From: Sphingobium sp.
GTDB lineage: Bacteria; Pseudomonadota; Alphaproteobacteria; Sphingomonadales; Sphingomonadaceae
Reading direction: 5' to 3'
Length of the DNA stretch: 64,000 nucleotides
Assembly (NCBI RefSeq): GCF_003248505.1
Contig: NZ_QFOA01000010.1
Location: 15,487 to 79,486 of the forward strand
Positions 40,328 to 49,569 of this stretch are shown piece after piece. Every line of letters begins with the position of its first letter. Position 1 is the first letter of the stretch. A model generated the notes under the pieces. That model saw only the letters and a program-made list of their open reading frames with translations. It did not search any database and was not told the DNA's origin. A program made the position numbers and the translations under genes.

Positions 40328-41386
40328 ATGGCCGAGAAAAAACGTGGCGCGAACGAGCCCGAACCACGGCCGATCATCGTCAAGAAGATCATCGTCGAAG
40401 GCCATGGCGGCCATCATGGCGGCGCATGGAAGGTCGCCTATGCCGATTTCGTAACGGCGATGATGGCATTCTTCCTGCTGATGTGGTTGCTGGGCGCGAC
40501 GACCGAAAAGCAGCGCAAGGGCCTGGCCGACTATTTCACGCCCACGCTGGTGGAGTTGAAGATGGCGTCGGCAGGCTCCACCGGGCTGCTGGGCGGCGAC
40601 AGCATGATGAGCAAGGAGAATTACCCCACGACCGGCGGTCAGGGGACGCTCGCCATCACCATCCCGCGCGACGCCACCGGCACGAAGGACGAAGGCGGCA
40701 AGGCCATGCGCGCTGCCGACCGGCAGAAATTCGAAGCGATCAAGAAGAGTCTGGAAGATCGCATGACGCGCAAGGGCTTGGCCAAGCTGCGCAAAAATGT
40801 GCGCTTCACCGAAACGCGCGAAGGGCTGCGTATCGACCTGATCGACGAAGCGGACTTTGCGATGTTCCAGTCGGGCACGGCGACGCTCGTGCCGCAGGCG
40901 CGCGCGCTGATCGGCGAGGTGTCGCAGGCGCTTGGCACGATGCCCAATCCGCTGATCGTGCGGGGTCATACCGATGGCCTGCCCTATGCGGCGGGGCGGA
41001 CGATGAACAACTGGATGCTGTCGTCCGCACGCGCCGAAACGACGCGGCAGGCGCTGAGCCAGAGCGGCATTCCCGGCGACCGTTTCGCCCGGATCGAAGG
41101 AGTTGCCGACCGCGAGCCCTTTATCAAGGGCGATGCCTACGACCCGCGCAATCGGCGCATGTCGATCATTCTGGGATGGACGCGCGGCGGCGGGGCGGAC
41201 GATGGCGGAGACGGCGAAACCGATGCCGAAACCCGGGCCGCCATCGCCAAGCGCGACGACCCCACGCGCATCGCGAAGGAACAGGCGCAGCGGCTGGACA
41301 TGGGCGGCACCGGCCTCCCCGACGGCGCGCATCTGGTCAACCCGTCTGCATCCAGCCAGGAAGGAAAGGTCGGCGGCAAGCATTGA
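40328..41386 (+). CDS. motB: Flagellar stator protein MotB
   Basis: This 352-residue protein has the plug and ion-channel helix 'KVAYADFVTAMMAFFLLMWL' with the essential Asp (about residue 40) and the peptidoglycan-binding OmpA domain: 'LIVRGHTDGLPYAAGRTMNN', 'WMLSSARAETTRQALSQSGI' and 'DPRNRRMSIILGW'. The YAD-F motif suggests a proton-type stator. It forms the canonical stator with motA; a weak GC hairpin near 41458 may end the transcript. Confidence 0.95.
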   Translation: MAEKKRGANEPEPRPIIVKKIIVEGHGGHHGGAWKVAYADFVTAMMAFFLLMWLLGATTEKQRKGLADYFTPTLVELKMASAGSTGLLGGDSMMSKENYPTTGGQGTLAITIPRDATGTKDEGGKAMRAADRQKFEAIKKSLEDRMTRKGLAKLRKNVRFTETREGLRIDLIDEADFAMFQSGTATLVPQARALIGEVSQALGTMPNPLIVRGHTDGLPYAAGRTMNNWMLSSARAETTRQALSQSGIPGDRFARIEGVADREPFIKGDAYDPRNRRMSIILGWTRGGGADDGGDGETDAETRAAIAKRDDPTRIAKEQAQRLDMGGTGLPDGAHLVNPSASSQEGKVGGKH

Positions 41387-41502
41387 CGCCGACCCGAAAG
41401 GACGCTGCACCGTCCGGGTTCACCCCCGCCTGCATTTATGCCACCTAGGATCGAAACGCCCGGCGACGGGCGAATGGTCACAGTGAGGATCGGCATTTTT
41501 CC

Positions 41503-42810
41503 ATGACAGCATCTCCCGCCCCGGCGTCCGCCCCTACCGCGCGCGAACGCGCCAGGGCGATCGTCGGCGGTTCGACGGGCAATCTGGTCGAATGGTACGA
41601 CTGGTATGCCTATGCCGCCTTCACCCTCTATTTTGCGCCCCACTTCTTTCCCTCGGACAATCCCACGGCGCAGTTGCTGGGCGCGGCGGCGGTGTTTGCG
41701 GTCGGCTTTTTCATGCGCCCGCTGGGTGCGTGGATCATGGGCGTCTATGCCGACCGCAAGGGGCGCAAGAGCGGCCTTGCCCTGTCGGTCACGCTCATGT
41801 GTGCAGGATCGCTGCTGATCGCCATTGCGCCGACCTATGAGAGCGCAGGCCTGTTAGCGCCCGCCCTGCTGGTGCTCGCGCGGCTGATGCAGGGTCTGTC
41901 GGTCGGCGGCGAATATGGCGCGAGCGCCACCTATCTGTCGGAAATGGCCGGCAAGGGACGGCGCGGTTTCTTTTCCTCGTTCCAATATGTCACGCTGATC
42001 GGTGGGCAGTTGCTGGCGATCGGCGTCCTGCTGACGCTTCAGGCCGTTTTGAGCGAGGCGGCGCTCGACGCCTGGGGATGGCGCATTCCCTTCGCGATCG
42101 GCGCGGGGCTGGCGGTCGTGGTGTTCTGGATCCGGCGCGGCCTTGCCGAAACGCAGAGCTTCCATAACGCCAGTAGCGCGCAGGGCGCGCCGAAATCGGG
42201 TCTGACGGCGCTGTTCCGGCATCACCCGCGCGAAGCCGTCACGGTCATGCTCATGACGGCGGGCGGCACGCTCGCCTTCTACGCCTACTCGATCTACATG
42301 CAGAAATTCCTCGTCAACACGAGTGGGTTCGACCGCGAGACAGCGTCGCGGATCAACGGCGGCACCCTGTTCCTTTTCATGCTGCTGCAACCTGTGGCGG
42401 GCGCGCTGAGCGACCGGGTCGGGCGAAAGCCGCTGCTGATCGGATTCGGCGTGGCGGGCGCTCTGCTCACCTATCCTCTGTTCGCCACGCTGGAAACGAC
42501 ACGCGACCCGCTGACCGCGTTTCTGCTGGTGCTGGGCGGCCTTGTCATCGTGACCGGCTACACGTCGATCAACGCGGTGGTGAAGGCGGAACTGTTCCCC
42601 GCCCATATCCGCGCACTCGGCGTAGCGCTGCCCTATGCGCTGGCGAACACGATCTTCGGCGGGACCGCCGAATATGTGGCGCTCAGCTTCAAGGACGCGG
42701 GTTGGGAACGCGGCTTCTATTGGTATGTGAGCGGAATGATCGCAATCTCGCTGGTCGTTTACCTGCGGATGCGCGACACCCGCGACACGACCGCCATCGT
42801 CGAGGATTGA
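41503..42810 (+). CDS. MFS transporter, metabolite:H+ symporter (KgtP-like) family
   Basis: This 435-residue protein has about 12 membrane segments. The start 'GGSTGNLVEWYDWYAYAAFT' and 'YADRKGRKSGLALSVTLMC' (MFS loop 2-3 motif), and 'RLMQGLSVGGEYGASATYLS' are the signature of the MHS family that includes alpha-ketoglutarate permease KgtP and proline/betaine ProP. A dicarboxylate or similar organic acid is the likely substrate, but the exact one cannot be read from sequence. It stands alone between motB and tRNA-Ser. Confidence 0.88.
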   Translation: MTASPAPASAPTARERARAIVGGSTGNLVEWYDWYAYAAFTLYFAPHFFPSDNPTAQLLGAAAVFAVGFFMRPLGAWIMGVYADRKGRKSGLALSVTLMCAGSLLIAIAPTYESAGLLAPALLVLARLMQGLSVGGEYGASATYLSEMAGKGRRGFFSSFQYVTLIGGQLLAIGVLLTLQAVLSEAALDAWGWRIPFAIGAGLAVVVFWIRRGLAETQSFHNASSAQGAPKSGLTALFRHHPREAVTVMLMTAGGTLAFYAYSIYMQKFLVNTSGFDRETASRINGGTLFLFMLLQPVAGALSDRVGRKPLLIGFGVAGALLTYPLFATLETTRDPLTAFLLVLGGLVIVTGYTSINAVVKAELFPAHIRALGVALPYALANTIFGGTAEYVALSFKDAGWERGFYWYVSGMIAISLVVYLRMRDTRDTTAIVED

Positions 42811-42906
42811 GCGCGGGAGAGCAACGCCCGCAGGGCCCGGTGGGTGAGGCCATACCCTACGACGGCAGCAAAGCCCTAATTCAAAACCTGGCAAATCGAT
42901 GGATAT

Positions 42907-42996
<90 letters not shown>

Positions 42997-43045
42997 GCAG
43001 AAGGTCCGGTCGCCGCGCAGCGGCTCGGTCCCGGTCGAGCGGCGG

Positions 43046-43074
43046 CCATTAGCGGATGAAATGAGGATTGCCAA
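43046..43074 (-). promoter_or_regulatory. Possible sigma-70 promoter of tRNA-Ser
   Basis: Minus strand TTGGCA (43069-43074), 17 bases, then TAATGG (43046-43051), about 50 bases before the tRNA 5' end. The -35 is good, the -10 is weak. Confidence 0.3.
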
Positions 43075-43129
43075 GCGGGGTAGCGGGTATTTTTCTTGTG
43101 TCCGCGCGTAACACTCCTAAATTGGGGTT

Positions 43130-43519
43130 ATGAAACACACGACTACGTTGCCGGGCGCTGCCCATATCTTCGGTGCCGGCATGATCGCTCCTCCGATCGT
43201 CCACGCCCGCTTCAGCATCGGCGATGTCGTCAAGCATAGGATGTTCGGCTTTCGCGGCGTGGTATTCGATATCGATCCCGTCTTCGCCAACAGCGAGGAA
43301 TGGTACGAAGCCATCCCCGAAGGTGCCCGGCCCGACAAGCAGCAGCCATTCTATCATCTGCTCGCCGAAAACGGCGAATCGAGCTATGTCGCCTATGTCA
43401 GCCAGCAGAACCTGATGGCGGACGACAGCGACGAGCCGGTCGAGCATCCTGCGATCATCGACATGTTCGGACCTTATGCCGATGGAAAATATCGTCTCCG
43501 GCGGCTGCACAGCCATTAA
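43130..43519 (+). CDS. hspQ: Heat shock protein HspQ (YccV-like)
   Basis: This protein of 129 residues carries the HspQ/hemimethylated-DNA-binding fold: 'HARFSIGDVVKHRMFGFRG', 'VVFDIDPVFANSEEWYEAIP' and 'QPFYHLLAENGESSYVAYVS'. HspQ modulates Lon-type proteolysis in enterobacteria; the role here is by family. A second start at 43181 (residue 18) lies closer to the conserved region, but many sphingomonad relatives carry the longer N-terminus. Its end overlaps the next gene by 44 bases. Confidence 0.88.
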   Translation: MKHTTTLPGAAHIFGAGMIAPPIVHARFSIGDVVKHRMFGFRGVVFDIDPVFANSEEWYEAIPEGARPDKQQPFYHLLAENGESSYVAYVSQQNLMADDSDEPVEHPAIIDMFGPYADGKYRLRRLHSH

Positions 43520-44246
43520 GACGCGTCGAATCTGGCAGAGCGCCCGGCTGGGCGCGGCGTTGTCGCTTGCCGCGCCCATCGTCACCCTTGCGCAGCCCCC
43601 CGCAACGCCCAACGCCGATCCGAGCTTCCCCTTTTCGCGGGAGATCGAAGCGTTTGCGAAGACGAACGGGGCCGGGCCGGTTACACGCGATGCCGTGCTG
43701 TTCCTGGGAAGCTCCAGTATCCGTCTTTGGGATGTGGCGCACAGTTTCGAGGATCGCGGCACCGTCAATCGCGGGTTCGGCGGCGCTACCACCGCGCATG
43801 TGCTGCACTATTACAAGCGGCTTCTGCCCGCCTCGCCGCCCCGCGCGATCGTCGTCTATGTGGGGGAGAATGATCTGGCGGCGGGCACGACGCCCGAAGC
43901 GGTGACGGGCGATGTCCTGACCTTGCTCAAGCGGTTGCGGCGCGACTATCCGCGCGTGCCTATCGCCTATCTATCGCTCAAGCCCAGCCCGATGCGCTGG
44001 ACGCTGCGACCGCGCATGACGGCGGTCAATGCTGCCGTCGCGGCGCAGGGGCCGACGGTCAGGTTCGATTATCTCGACTTGGGGAAAACGTTGCTGGCGG
44101 CGGACGGGCTGCCCGATGCTTCGCTGTTCCGCCAGGACGGATTGCATATGAATGCGCGGGGGTATGAGCGGTGGACGGCGCAGGTCGATGCGTGGCTGGA
44201 TGCGCTTCCAAATCCCGCCCGCGCCATCGCGGCAAACAGCCGGTGA
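43476..44246 (+). CDS. SGNH/GDSL-family hydrolase, exported
   Basis: This 256-residue protein has an N-terminal hydrophobic export signal ('SARLGAALSLAAPIVTLAQ', about residues 22-40) and an SGNH hydrolase fold. Block I is 'RDAVLFLGSSSIRLWD', where the catalytic Ser sits in GSSS. 'TVNRGFGGATTAHVLHY' gives the oxyanion Gly, 'IVVYVGENDLAAGTTP' the Asn, and 'DGLHMNARGYERW' the Asp-His pair. It is probably a periplasmic esterase. It begins inside hspQ (44-base overlap), so starts at 43476 or 43482 imply coupling to hspQ. Confidence 0.85.
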   Translation: MPMENIVSGGCTAIKTRRIWQSARLGAALSLAAPIVTLAQPPATPNADPSFPFSREIEAFAKTNGAGPVTRDAVLFLGSSSIRLWDVAHSFEDRGTVNRGFGGATTAHVLHYYKRLLPASPPRAIVVYVGENDLAAGTTPEAVTGDVLTLLKRLRRDYPRVPIAYLSLKPSPMRWTLRPRMTAVNAAVAAQGPTVRFDYLDLGKTLLAADGLPDASLFRQDGLHMNARGYERWTAQVDAWLDALPNPARAIAANSR

Positions 44247-44325
44247 CAGTTTGCGATTGATCCACGGCCAAGCAACATTATTACAGGCCGCTTGAAGAAA
44301 GCGCGCAAGGGCGAGGGGATTCGAC

Positions 44326-46293
44326 GTGACGACTGACAAGGCCGCAGGCCCGCCGATGGCCGAACTGACGCTGAGGGGCGTGATATTGGGCGGGCTCATC
44401 ACGCTCGTCTTCACGGCTGCCAACGTCTATCTCGGGCTCAAGATCGGCCTGACCTTTGCGACGTCGATCCCTGCCGCCGTCATCTCCATGGCGGTGCTGC
44501 GGCTGTTCTCGACCGGCACGATCCTGGAAAACAACATCGTCCAGACGATCGCATCGGCGGCGGGCACGCTGTCTGCGATCATCTTCGTCCTGCCCGGCCT
44601 CGTCATCATCGGCTGGTGGCAGGGCTTTCCCTATTGGCTGTCGGCCTTCACCATCGCGTTGGGTGGCATATTGGGCGTCATGTATTCGGTGCCGCTGCGC
44701 CGCGCGCTCGTCACCGGATCGGACCTCCCCTACCCCGAAGGGGTCGCTGCCGCCGAAGTGCTGAAGGTGGGCGCCGGATCTCGCGAAGGGCTGGAGGAAA
44801 ACAAGCGCGGGCTGGCCGCCATCGTCGCCAGTGCGGCGTCCGCCGCCACCTTCTCCATCGTCGCCAAGACCAGGCTGATCGCGGAGGAAGCCGCGACTTT
44901 CTTCAAGTTCGGCGCAGGCGCGACATCTGTATCCACCAGCTTTTCGATGGCGCTGATCGGTGTCGGCCATTTGGTCGGCCTGTCGGTGGGTGTCGCGATG
45001 TTTATCGGCTTGCTGATCAGCTGGGCCGGCCTCGTCCCCTATCTGACCGCCCCGCTACCCGCCGGTGCGGACCTGACCGAGATCGTCGGCACGACCTTCC
45101 GCATGAAGGCGCGGTTTATCGGCGCGGGCACGATCGGCATCGCGGCGATCTGGACCCTGCTCAAGATCCTCGGCCCCATCGTCAGCGGCATCCGGTCCGC
45201 GCTGGTCGCCAACGCGACGCGCAAGGCGGGGAACGCTGCAACCCTCGACATCACCGAACGCGACCTGCCCATCGGCATCGTCGGCGGCACGATCCTGCTG
45301 ACTCTTGTTCCCATCGGCGTACTGCTGTGGGTCTTTGCGCAGGGCGGCCCCATTGCCGCCAACCCGGTCCCGGTCATCGGCCTCACTCTGGCCTATGTGC
45401 TGGTCGCGGGCATCGTGATTGCGTCCGTCTGCGGCTATATGGCGGGTCTGATCGGTGCGTCGAACAGCCCGATTTCGGGCGTCGGCATCCTGGCGGTGCT
45501 GGGCGCGTCGCTGATGCTGGCGGCGCTCTACGGGTCGGGCGGCGACCCCAAGCAGACGCAGGCGCTGATCGCCTATGCCCTCTTTACCACCGCCATCGTC
45601 TTCGGCATCGCCACCATCTCGAACGACAATCTCCAGGATCTTAAGACCGGCCAGCTCGTCGGCGCGACGCCGTGGAAGCAGCAGATCGCATTGGTACTGG
45701 GCGTGCTGTTCGGATCGCTGGTCATACCGCCGATACTAGACCTGCTCAACAGTGCCTTCGGTTTTGCAGGGGCGAGCGGTGCGGGGGCCAATGCCCTGCC
45801 CGCCCCGCAAGCCGCGCTGATATCCGCGCTTGCCAAGGGCGTGCTGGGCGGCGACCTCGACTGGGGCCTCATCGGCATCGGCGCGGGCATCGGCGCTGTG
45901 GTCATCGCCATCGACGAGATGCTGGGCCGGGCGGGCAAGCTGCGCCTGCCGCCGCTCGCCGTCGGCATGGGCATCTACCTGCCGATGGCGCTCACCCTGC
46001 TCATCCCGGTGGGCGCGCTGATCGGCCATCTCTACAATCGCTGGGCGCTGCGCCAGTCCAACCCCGAGTTCGCAGAGCGGATGGGCGTTCTGATGGCGAC
46101 CGGCTTCATCGTGGGCGAAAGCCTTTTCGGCGTCGCCTTTGCCGGCATCGTCGCAGGGACGGATAGCGATGCGCCGCTGGCGCTGGTGGGCGAAAGTCAC
46201 TGGGCCGTGCCGCTCGCCATCCTGATCTTCGGCGGAGTGATCGCGGCGCTTTATGCGCGGCTGCGCCACTGGGCTGCATCGCCCCTGTCCTAA
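44326..46293 (+). CDS. OPT-family oligopeptide transporter
   Basis: This 655-residue membrane protein has at least 14 hydrophobic segments and the OPT-family start 'AELTLRGVILGGLITLVFTA' with 'ANVYLGLKIGLTFATSIPAA', followed by 'RRALVTGSDLPYPEGVAAAE', the family signature. Bacterial OPT proteins are thought to carry short peptides or metal chelates; the substrate here is unknown. It begins with GTG, preceded by GAGGGG eight bases upstream. Confidence 0.9.
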   Translation: MTTDKAAGPPMAELTLRGVILGGLITLVFTAANVYLGLKIGLTFATSIPAAVISMAVLRLFSTGTILENNIVQTIASAAGTLSAIIFVLPGLVIIGWWQGFPYWLSAFTIALGGILGVMYSVPLRRALVTGSDLPYPEGVAAAEVLKVGAGSREGLEENKRGLAAIVASAASAATFSIVAKTRLIAEEAATFFKFGAGATSVSTSFSMALIGVGHLVGLSVGVAMFIGLLISWAGLVPYLTAPLPAGADLTEIVGTTFRMKARFIGAGTIGIAAIWTLLKILGPIVSGIRSALVANATRKAGNAATLDITERDLPIGIVGGTILLTLVPIGVLLWVFAQGGPIAANPVPVIGLTLAYVLVAGIVIASVCGYMAGLIGASNSPISGVGILAVLGASLMLAALYGSGGDPKQTQALIAYALFTTAIVFGIATISNDNLQDLKTGQLVGATPWKQQIALVLGVLFGSLVIPPILDLLNSAFGFAGASGAGANALPAPQAALISALAKGVLGGDLDWGLIGIGAGIGAVVIAIDEMLGRAGKLRLPPLAVGMGIYLPMALTLLIPVGALIGHLYNRWALRQSNPEFAERMGVLMATGFIVGESLFGVAFAGIVAGTDSDAPLALVGESHWAVPLAILIFGGVIAALYARLRHWAASPLS

Positions 46294-46362
46294 AGGGAAG
46301 AGGCCAACGCTGCCGATCTGTGCGTTTCTGGCGTCTCATTCCGCCAGAGACAGGGACCTGAC

Positions 46363-46548
46363 ATGCGTCAAGATCAGACCCGCGCCGCTCCCGTCGCGGG
46401 CGCGCGTATCGCGATAGAGGACGAAACGCAGCTGATCTACTGGATCGGTCGGCTGGGCGTATCGCGCGATGAATTGAAGGATGCGGTCGACGCGGTGGGC
46501 GATATGCCCGAAGCGGTCGCCGCCTATCTCGGCATCGCGCTGGATTAA
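46363..46548 (+). CDS. DUF3606-type small protein
   Basis: This 61-residue protein matches the small DUF3606 family pattern: 'LIYWIGRLGVSRDELKDAV' followed by 'AVGDMPEAVAAYLGIALD', with the conserved Trp, Gly-Val-Ser and C-terminal AV--YLG. No function is known. The ATG is preceded by CAGGGA. A bidirectional terminator follows. Confidence 0.75.
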   Translation: MRQDQTRAAPVAGARIAIEDETQLIYWIGRLGVSRDELKDAVDAVGDMPEAVAAYLGIALD

Positions 46549-46558
46549 CTAAAAAGCG

Positions 46559-46594
46559 AAGGGCGGCGAAACCCTTGAGGTCCGCCGCCCTTTT
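46559..46594. terminator. Bidirectional intrinsic terminator
   Basis: AAGGGCGGCG (46559-46568) pairs perfectly with CGCCGCCCTT (46583-46592). It ends in TTTT on the plus strand and CTTCGCTTTTT on the minus strand. It serves the convergent DUF3606 gene and TonB receptor gene. Confidence 0.8.
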
Positions 46595-46614
46595 CAAAAG
46601 CCTGTCGCTGACTT

Positions 46615-49365
46615 TTAGAAATTGAAGCGGATACCGCCCGTATAGCGGCGACCGAAACGCTCCCACTCGATGGTCTGGTTGCTTGTGTCGGGGGCCGCCA
46701 CGCCGCTGGCCCGCAACAGGCTCCCCGGATCGGAGAAGCGGCGGCCGGGATTGTTAAGCAGGTTCGACGCGTCGAAATAGATTTCGAAATTCTTGGTCAC
46801 CGCATAGCGGGCAGAGAAATCCAGTTCGTCGTCCGACGCCCAGTAAGTATCGCCGCCATCGGCCAGCGTTCCTACGGTGTCGAGCCACTTGCTGCGGTTC
46901 TGATACTGGAGGCGCAGCGACAGGCCGTACTTCTCGTAATAGCCGCCGATATTATAGACGAAATCGGACGTGCCGGGCAGCCGCGTCTTGCGTCCGCCGA
47001 TGTCGACCTTGCTGTCGTTGAGCGTCACGTTCGCCGACACGCCGAAGCCGCCCAGAACATCGGGCAGCCCCAGGTCCTGGGTCCAGGGTTCGAGTTGAAG
47101 CTGCGCTGCGGCCTCCATGCCGAAGAGACGGCCCGTCCCGCCATTGACGATCCCGTTGAACACATAGCCCGATCGGTCGACATTGCCGCTGTTGAGCGTG
47201 GGCGAGTTGAAGGTCCGCCGCGCGGTGTAGAGCACATCCTCGATCTTCTTGTAGAAAGCGCCGATCATCAGATAGCCCTGCGGACGGACATACCATTCGA
47301 AATAGGCGTCCACGCCATAGGCGCGCTCGGGACGGATCGCCGGATTGCCGCCGGATATCGTCTCGTTCGTGTCGTTGATGACGACATTGGGACGCAACTG
47401 GTCGTAATCTGCCCGTGCCGCACCGCTGTTGAAGGACAGGCGCAGCTTCTTCGTATCGTCGAGATTATAGTTGATGTGCATGCTGGGGAAAGCGAGCGTC
47501 TGGCTCGCATCGGCGACGATAAGCTGCTGTCCGGTGCCCACCGTACCGATGGCGCGGCCTTCGTTCTTGATATGCTCGACCCGGACGCCGCCCACGACCG
47601 TGCCCCAGTCGTAACGGAACGTGCCCATCAGATAGCCGGCGAACACTTCCTCGCGGACATTGTAATTGTTGCCGGTGACAGGGCTGAAGGCGAACGCCTT
47701 GCGCGCGGCGTCCGATGCGGCGCGCATCTTGTCCTGGTCGAAATAGCGGAACGTGTAGCCCAGCGGAATTTTGCCGAGGAATTTCCGGTCGAGCGAGAAC
47801 TGGGCATAGTCCTGCGGCAGGATGGTCGCCGCACCGGCGGTGTTCAGCGATATCTGGCTTTCGTCCGCGATCTTGTTGCGGCGGTCATACTGAAAACCGG
47901 CCTTGAGCGTGGCGTGATCCAGCTCTCTCGCCAGCACGATCCGGCCGGTATAGGCCTTGGTCGTGTCGACTGCGTCGAGAACTGTAAAGCCGGTGGGCGT
48001 CTTGGCGAAACTGTCCACCGCCGTCACCTGCTGCCCGGCGGTATAGCGCGCCGCGGCGCCTGTGCCGGTCTGGATCGTGCGGAACAGCGTCAGCCGGGAA
48101 TAATTGGGATCGGAAAAGTCGTAGGCGACGGTGGGACGCAGGTTGCGGGCGGGCGGGCTTTCCCAGCTGACTTCGCCCACCACCGAACGGTCGTCCTTCG
48201 ATTCGGTGTAGTTCCCGACCCAGCTCAGCTTCCAGCCGTCCGCGATTTCGTGGCTGCCTTCGAGCGTGTTGGTAAAGACCGACTGGCGATAAGCCCGCAG
48301 CGTCGAGCGCTGGCGGATGTCGATGCCGTAGATCGTGCCTTTCTGCGGCGTATTGCCGGCGCAAATGTCGGCATAGCCCGATGTCGTGTTCGCCGTGCTC
48401 GCGCCGCAGGGGGCGGTGCTGGCGACCAGATCGTTCTCCCGGTCGTCGAGATCGAAGCGATAATTGTCGCGCGCCTCGTCGTCGGTGAAGATGGTGTAGA
48501 TCGACCGGGCGGAAATGAGGGTGCGGTCATCCGGCTTCCAATCGACGCGCCCAGACACCGACCAGTTCTTGCGCGTCAGACGATAGAGCTTGTTTTCGGT
48601 TTCATGTACCCAGAAACGCGTGGCGTTGCCCGGACGTGCGTCGCGCGACACGCGCTCATAATCATTCTCGAAATTGTCGGTGATCATGTTGCGTTCGTAA
48701 TAGCTGCCCGAAAGCAGCACGCCGATTTCGCCGATCCCGGTGTCGAAGCGGTTCGACAGGACGAGATTGCCTTCATATTCCTTGCGGTCGCCCAGTTCCG
48801 CAAAGCCAAGGCCGCCCTTCCCCGCGACATGGAACCCGGCATAGTCGAACGCCGACCGGGTCACGACGTTGACGTTGCCCGCAACGGTTTCGCCCGGCAT
48901 GTCGGGGGTCACGGCCTTCGACACGATGATCTTGCCCGCGATGGCGGAGGGGATCGAATCGAACCGCGCATCGCGTCCTTCGGGACTGATGACGTTGACG
49001 CCGTCGAACGACAGGGTGGTCCAGCTTTTGGGCGCGCCGCGCAGGTTGATGTAGCGGGCTTGGCCCTGGTCGCGTTCGACGCTGATGCCGGGGAGGCGGC
49101 TGGCGGCCTGGGCAATATTTTGATCGGGCAGGCGACCGACCGAGTCCGACGCTGCCACCGTCACCAGCGAATCGGAATTCTTCTGGATTTCCAGCGCAAC
49201 CGCTTCCGATTCCGCGATGGGACGCGCGCCGGTGACGACGATGGCTTCGGCTTCCGCCTCGGCCTCGGCAGGCGCTTGGGCGAAGGCCGCGACGGGCGTG
49301 GCCGCAGAAGCGAGCAGGCAAAGGATAAGGGTGCGGCGCATGGGCCGCTGGCGCGTCGAAATCAT
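46615..49365 (-). CDS. TonB-dependent receptor, phytase-associated
   Basis: This 916-residue outer-membrane receptor has a signal peptide ('LILCLLASAATPVAAFAQ'), a TonB box-like 'EAIVVTGARPIAESEA', a plug domain ('VGRLPDQNIAQAASRLPGIS', 'INLRGAPKSWTTLSFDGVNV') and a C-terminal beta-barrel ending in the aromatic 'GGIRFNF'. It imports a substrate using the proton-motive force through TonB. It lies back-to-back with a phytase gene and both sides of the shared region have Pho-box-like repeats, so phytate or a product of it is a likely ligand. That substrate is inferred. Confidence 0.9.
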   Translation of the reverse strand: MISTRQRPMRRTLILCLLASAATPVAAFAQAPAEAEAEAEAIVVTGARPIAESEAVALEIQKNSDSLVTVAASDSVGRLPDQNIAQAASRLPGISVERDQGQARYINLRGAPKSWTTLSFDGVNVISPEGRDARFDSIPSAIAGKIIVSKAVTPDMPGETVAGNVNVVTRSAFDYAGFHVAGKGGLGFAELGDRKEYEGNLVLSNRFDTGIGEIGVLLSGSYYERNMITDNFENDYERVSRDARPGNATRFWVHETENKLYRLTRKNWSVSGRVDWKPDDRTLISARSIYTIFTDDEARDNYRFDLDDRENDLVASTAPCGASTANTTSGYADICAGNTPQKGTIYGIDIRQRSTLRAYRQSVFTNTLEGSHEIADGWKLSWVGNYTESKDDRSVVGEVSWESPPARNLRPTVAYDFSDPNYSRLTLFRTIQTGTGAAARYTAGQQVTAVDSFAKTPTGFTVLDAVDTTKAYTGRIVLARELDHATLKAGFQYDRRNKIADESQISLNTAGAATILPQDYAQFSLDRKFLGKIPLGYTFRYFDQDKMRAASDAARKAFAFSPVTGNNYNVREEVFAGYLMGTFRYDWGTVVGGVRVEHIKNEGRAIGTVGTGQQLIVADASQTLAFPSMHINYNLDDTKKLRLSFNSGAARADYDQLRPNVVINDTNETISGGNPAIRPERAYGVDAYFEWYVRPQGYLMIGAFYKKIEDVLYTARRTFNSPTLNSGNVDRSGYVFNGIVNGGTGRLFGMEAAAQLQLEPWTQDLGLPDVLGGFGVSANVTLNDSKVDIGGRKTRLPGTSDFVYNIGGYYEKYGLSLRLQYQNRSKWLDTVGTLADGGDTYWASDDELDFSARYAVTKNFEIYFDASNLLNNPGRRFSDPGSLLRASGVAAPDTSNQTIEWERFGRRYTGGIRFNF

Positions 49366-49451
49366 GATGGTCCCCTGTTTGGCGGCGCGCCCTGTCAGGC
49401 ACCGCTGGGGCGGCTCTTAGGTTCGGCAGCTTACGGTAAAGCGTCGGTTCC

Positions 49452-49469
49452 AAGACATTTGGATGACAA
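49452..49469 (-). promoter_or_regulatory. Weak Pho-box-like repeat facing the TonB receptor
   Basis: Minus strand TTGTCAT, four bases, ATGTCTT: two CTGTCAT-like units in 11-base phase, the second degenerate. It lies about 90 bases upstream of the receptor start. Confidence 0.35.
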
Positions 49470-49492
49470 TCCGACGCCGGTTTGAGACAGGA

Positions 49493-49521
49493 TCGTCACG
49501 ATATCGTCATCGTCCTGTCAC
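49493..49521 (+). promoter_or_regulatory. Pho-box-like triple repeat upstream of phytase
   Basis: Three direct units lie in exact 11-base phase: TCGTCAC at 49493, TCGTCAT at 49504 and CTGTCAC at 49515. The PhoB consensus is CTGTCAT repeated every 11 bases, and the last unit matches it apart from the tolerated final base. It lies about 50 bases before the phytase ATG. This suggests induction by phosphate starvation. Confidence 0.65.
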
Positions 49522-49569
49522 GTCTCCACGTCAGCAGGGCCCCGCAATACGGTCAGGGGCGTTACATCC

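Noticed and set aside
39386..41410. Minus-strand open frame of 674 codons opposite motA-motB
   Set aside because: The plus strand codes for textbook MotA and MotB; the reverse frame has no motif.
47095..49485. Plus-strand open frame of 796 codons opposite the TonB receptor
   Set aside because: The minus-strand receptor is complete, with signal peptide and C-terminal Phe; the plus frame is a shadow.
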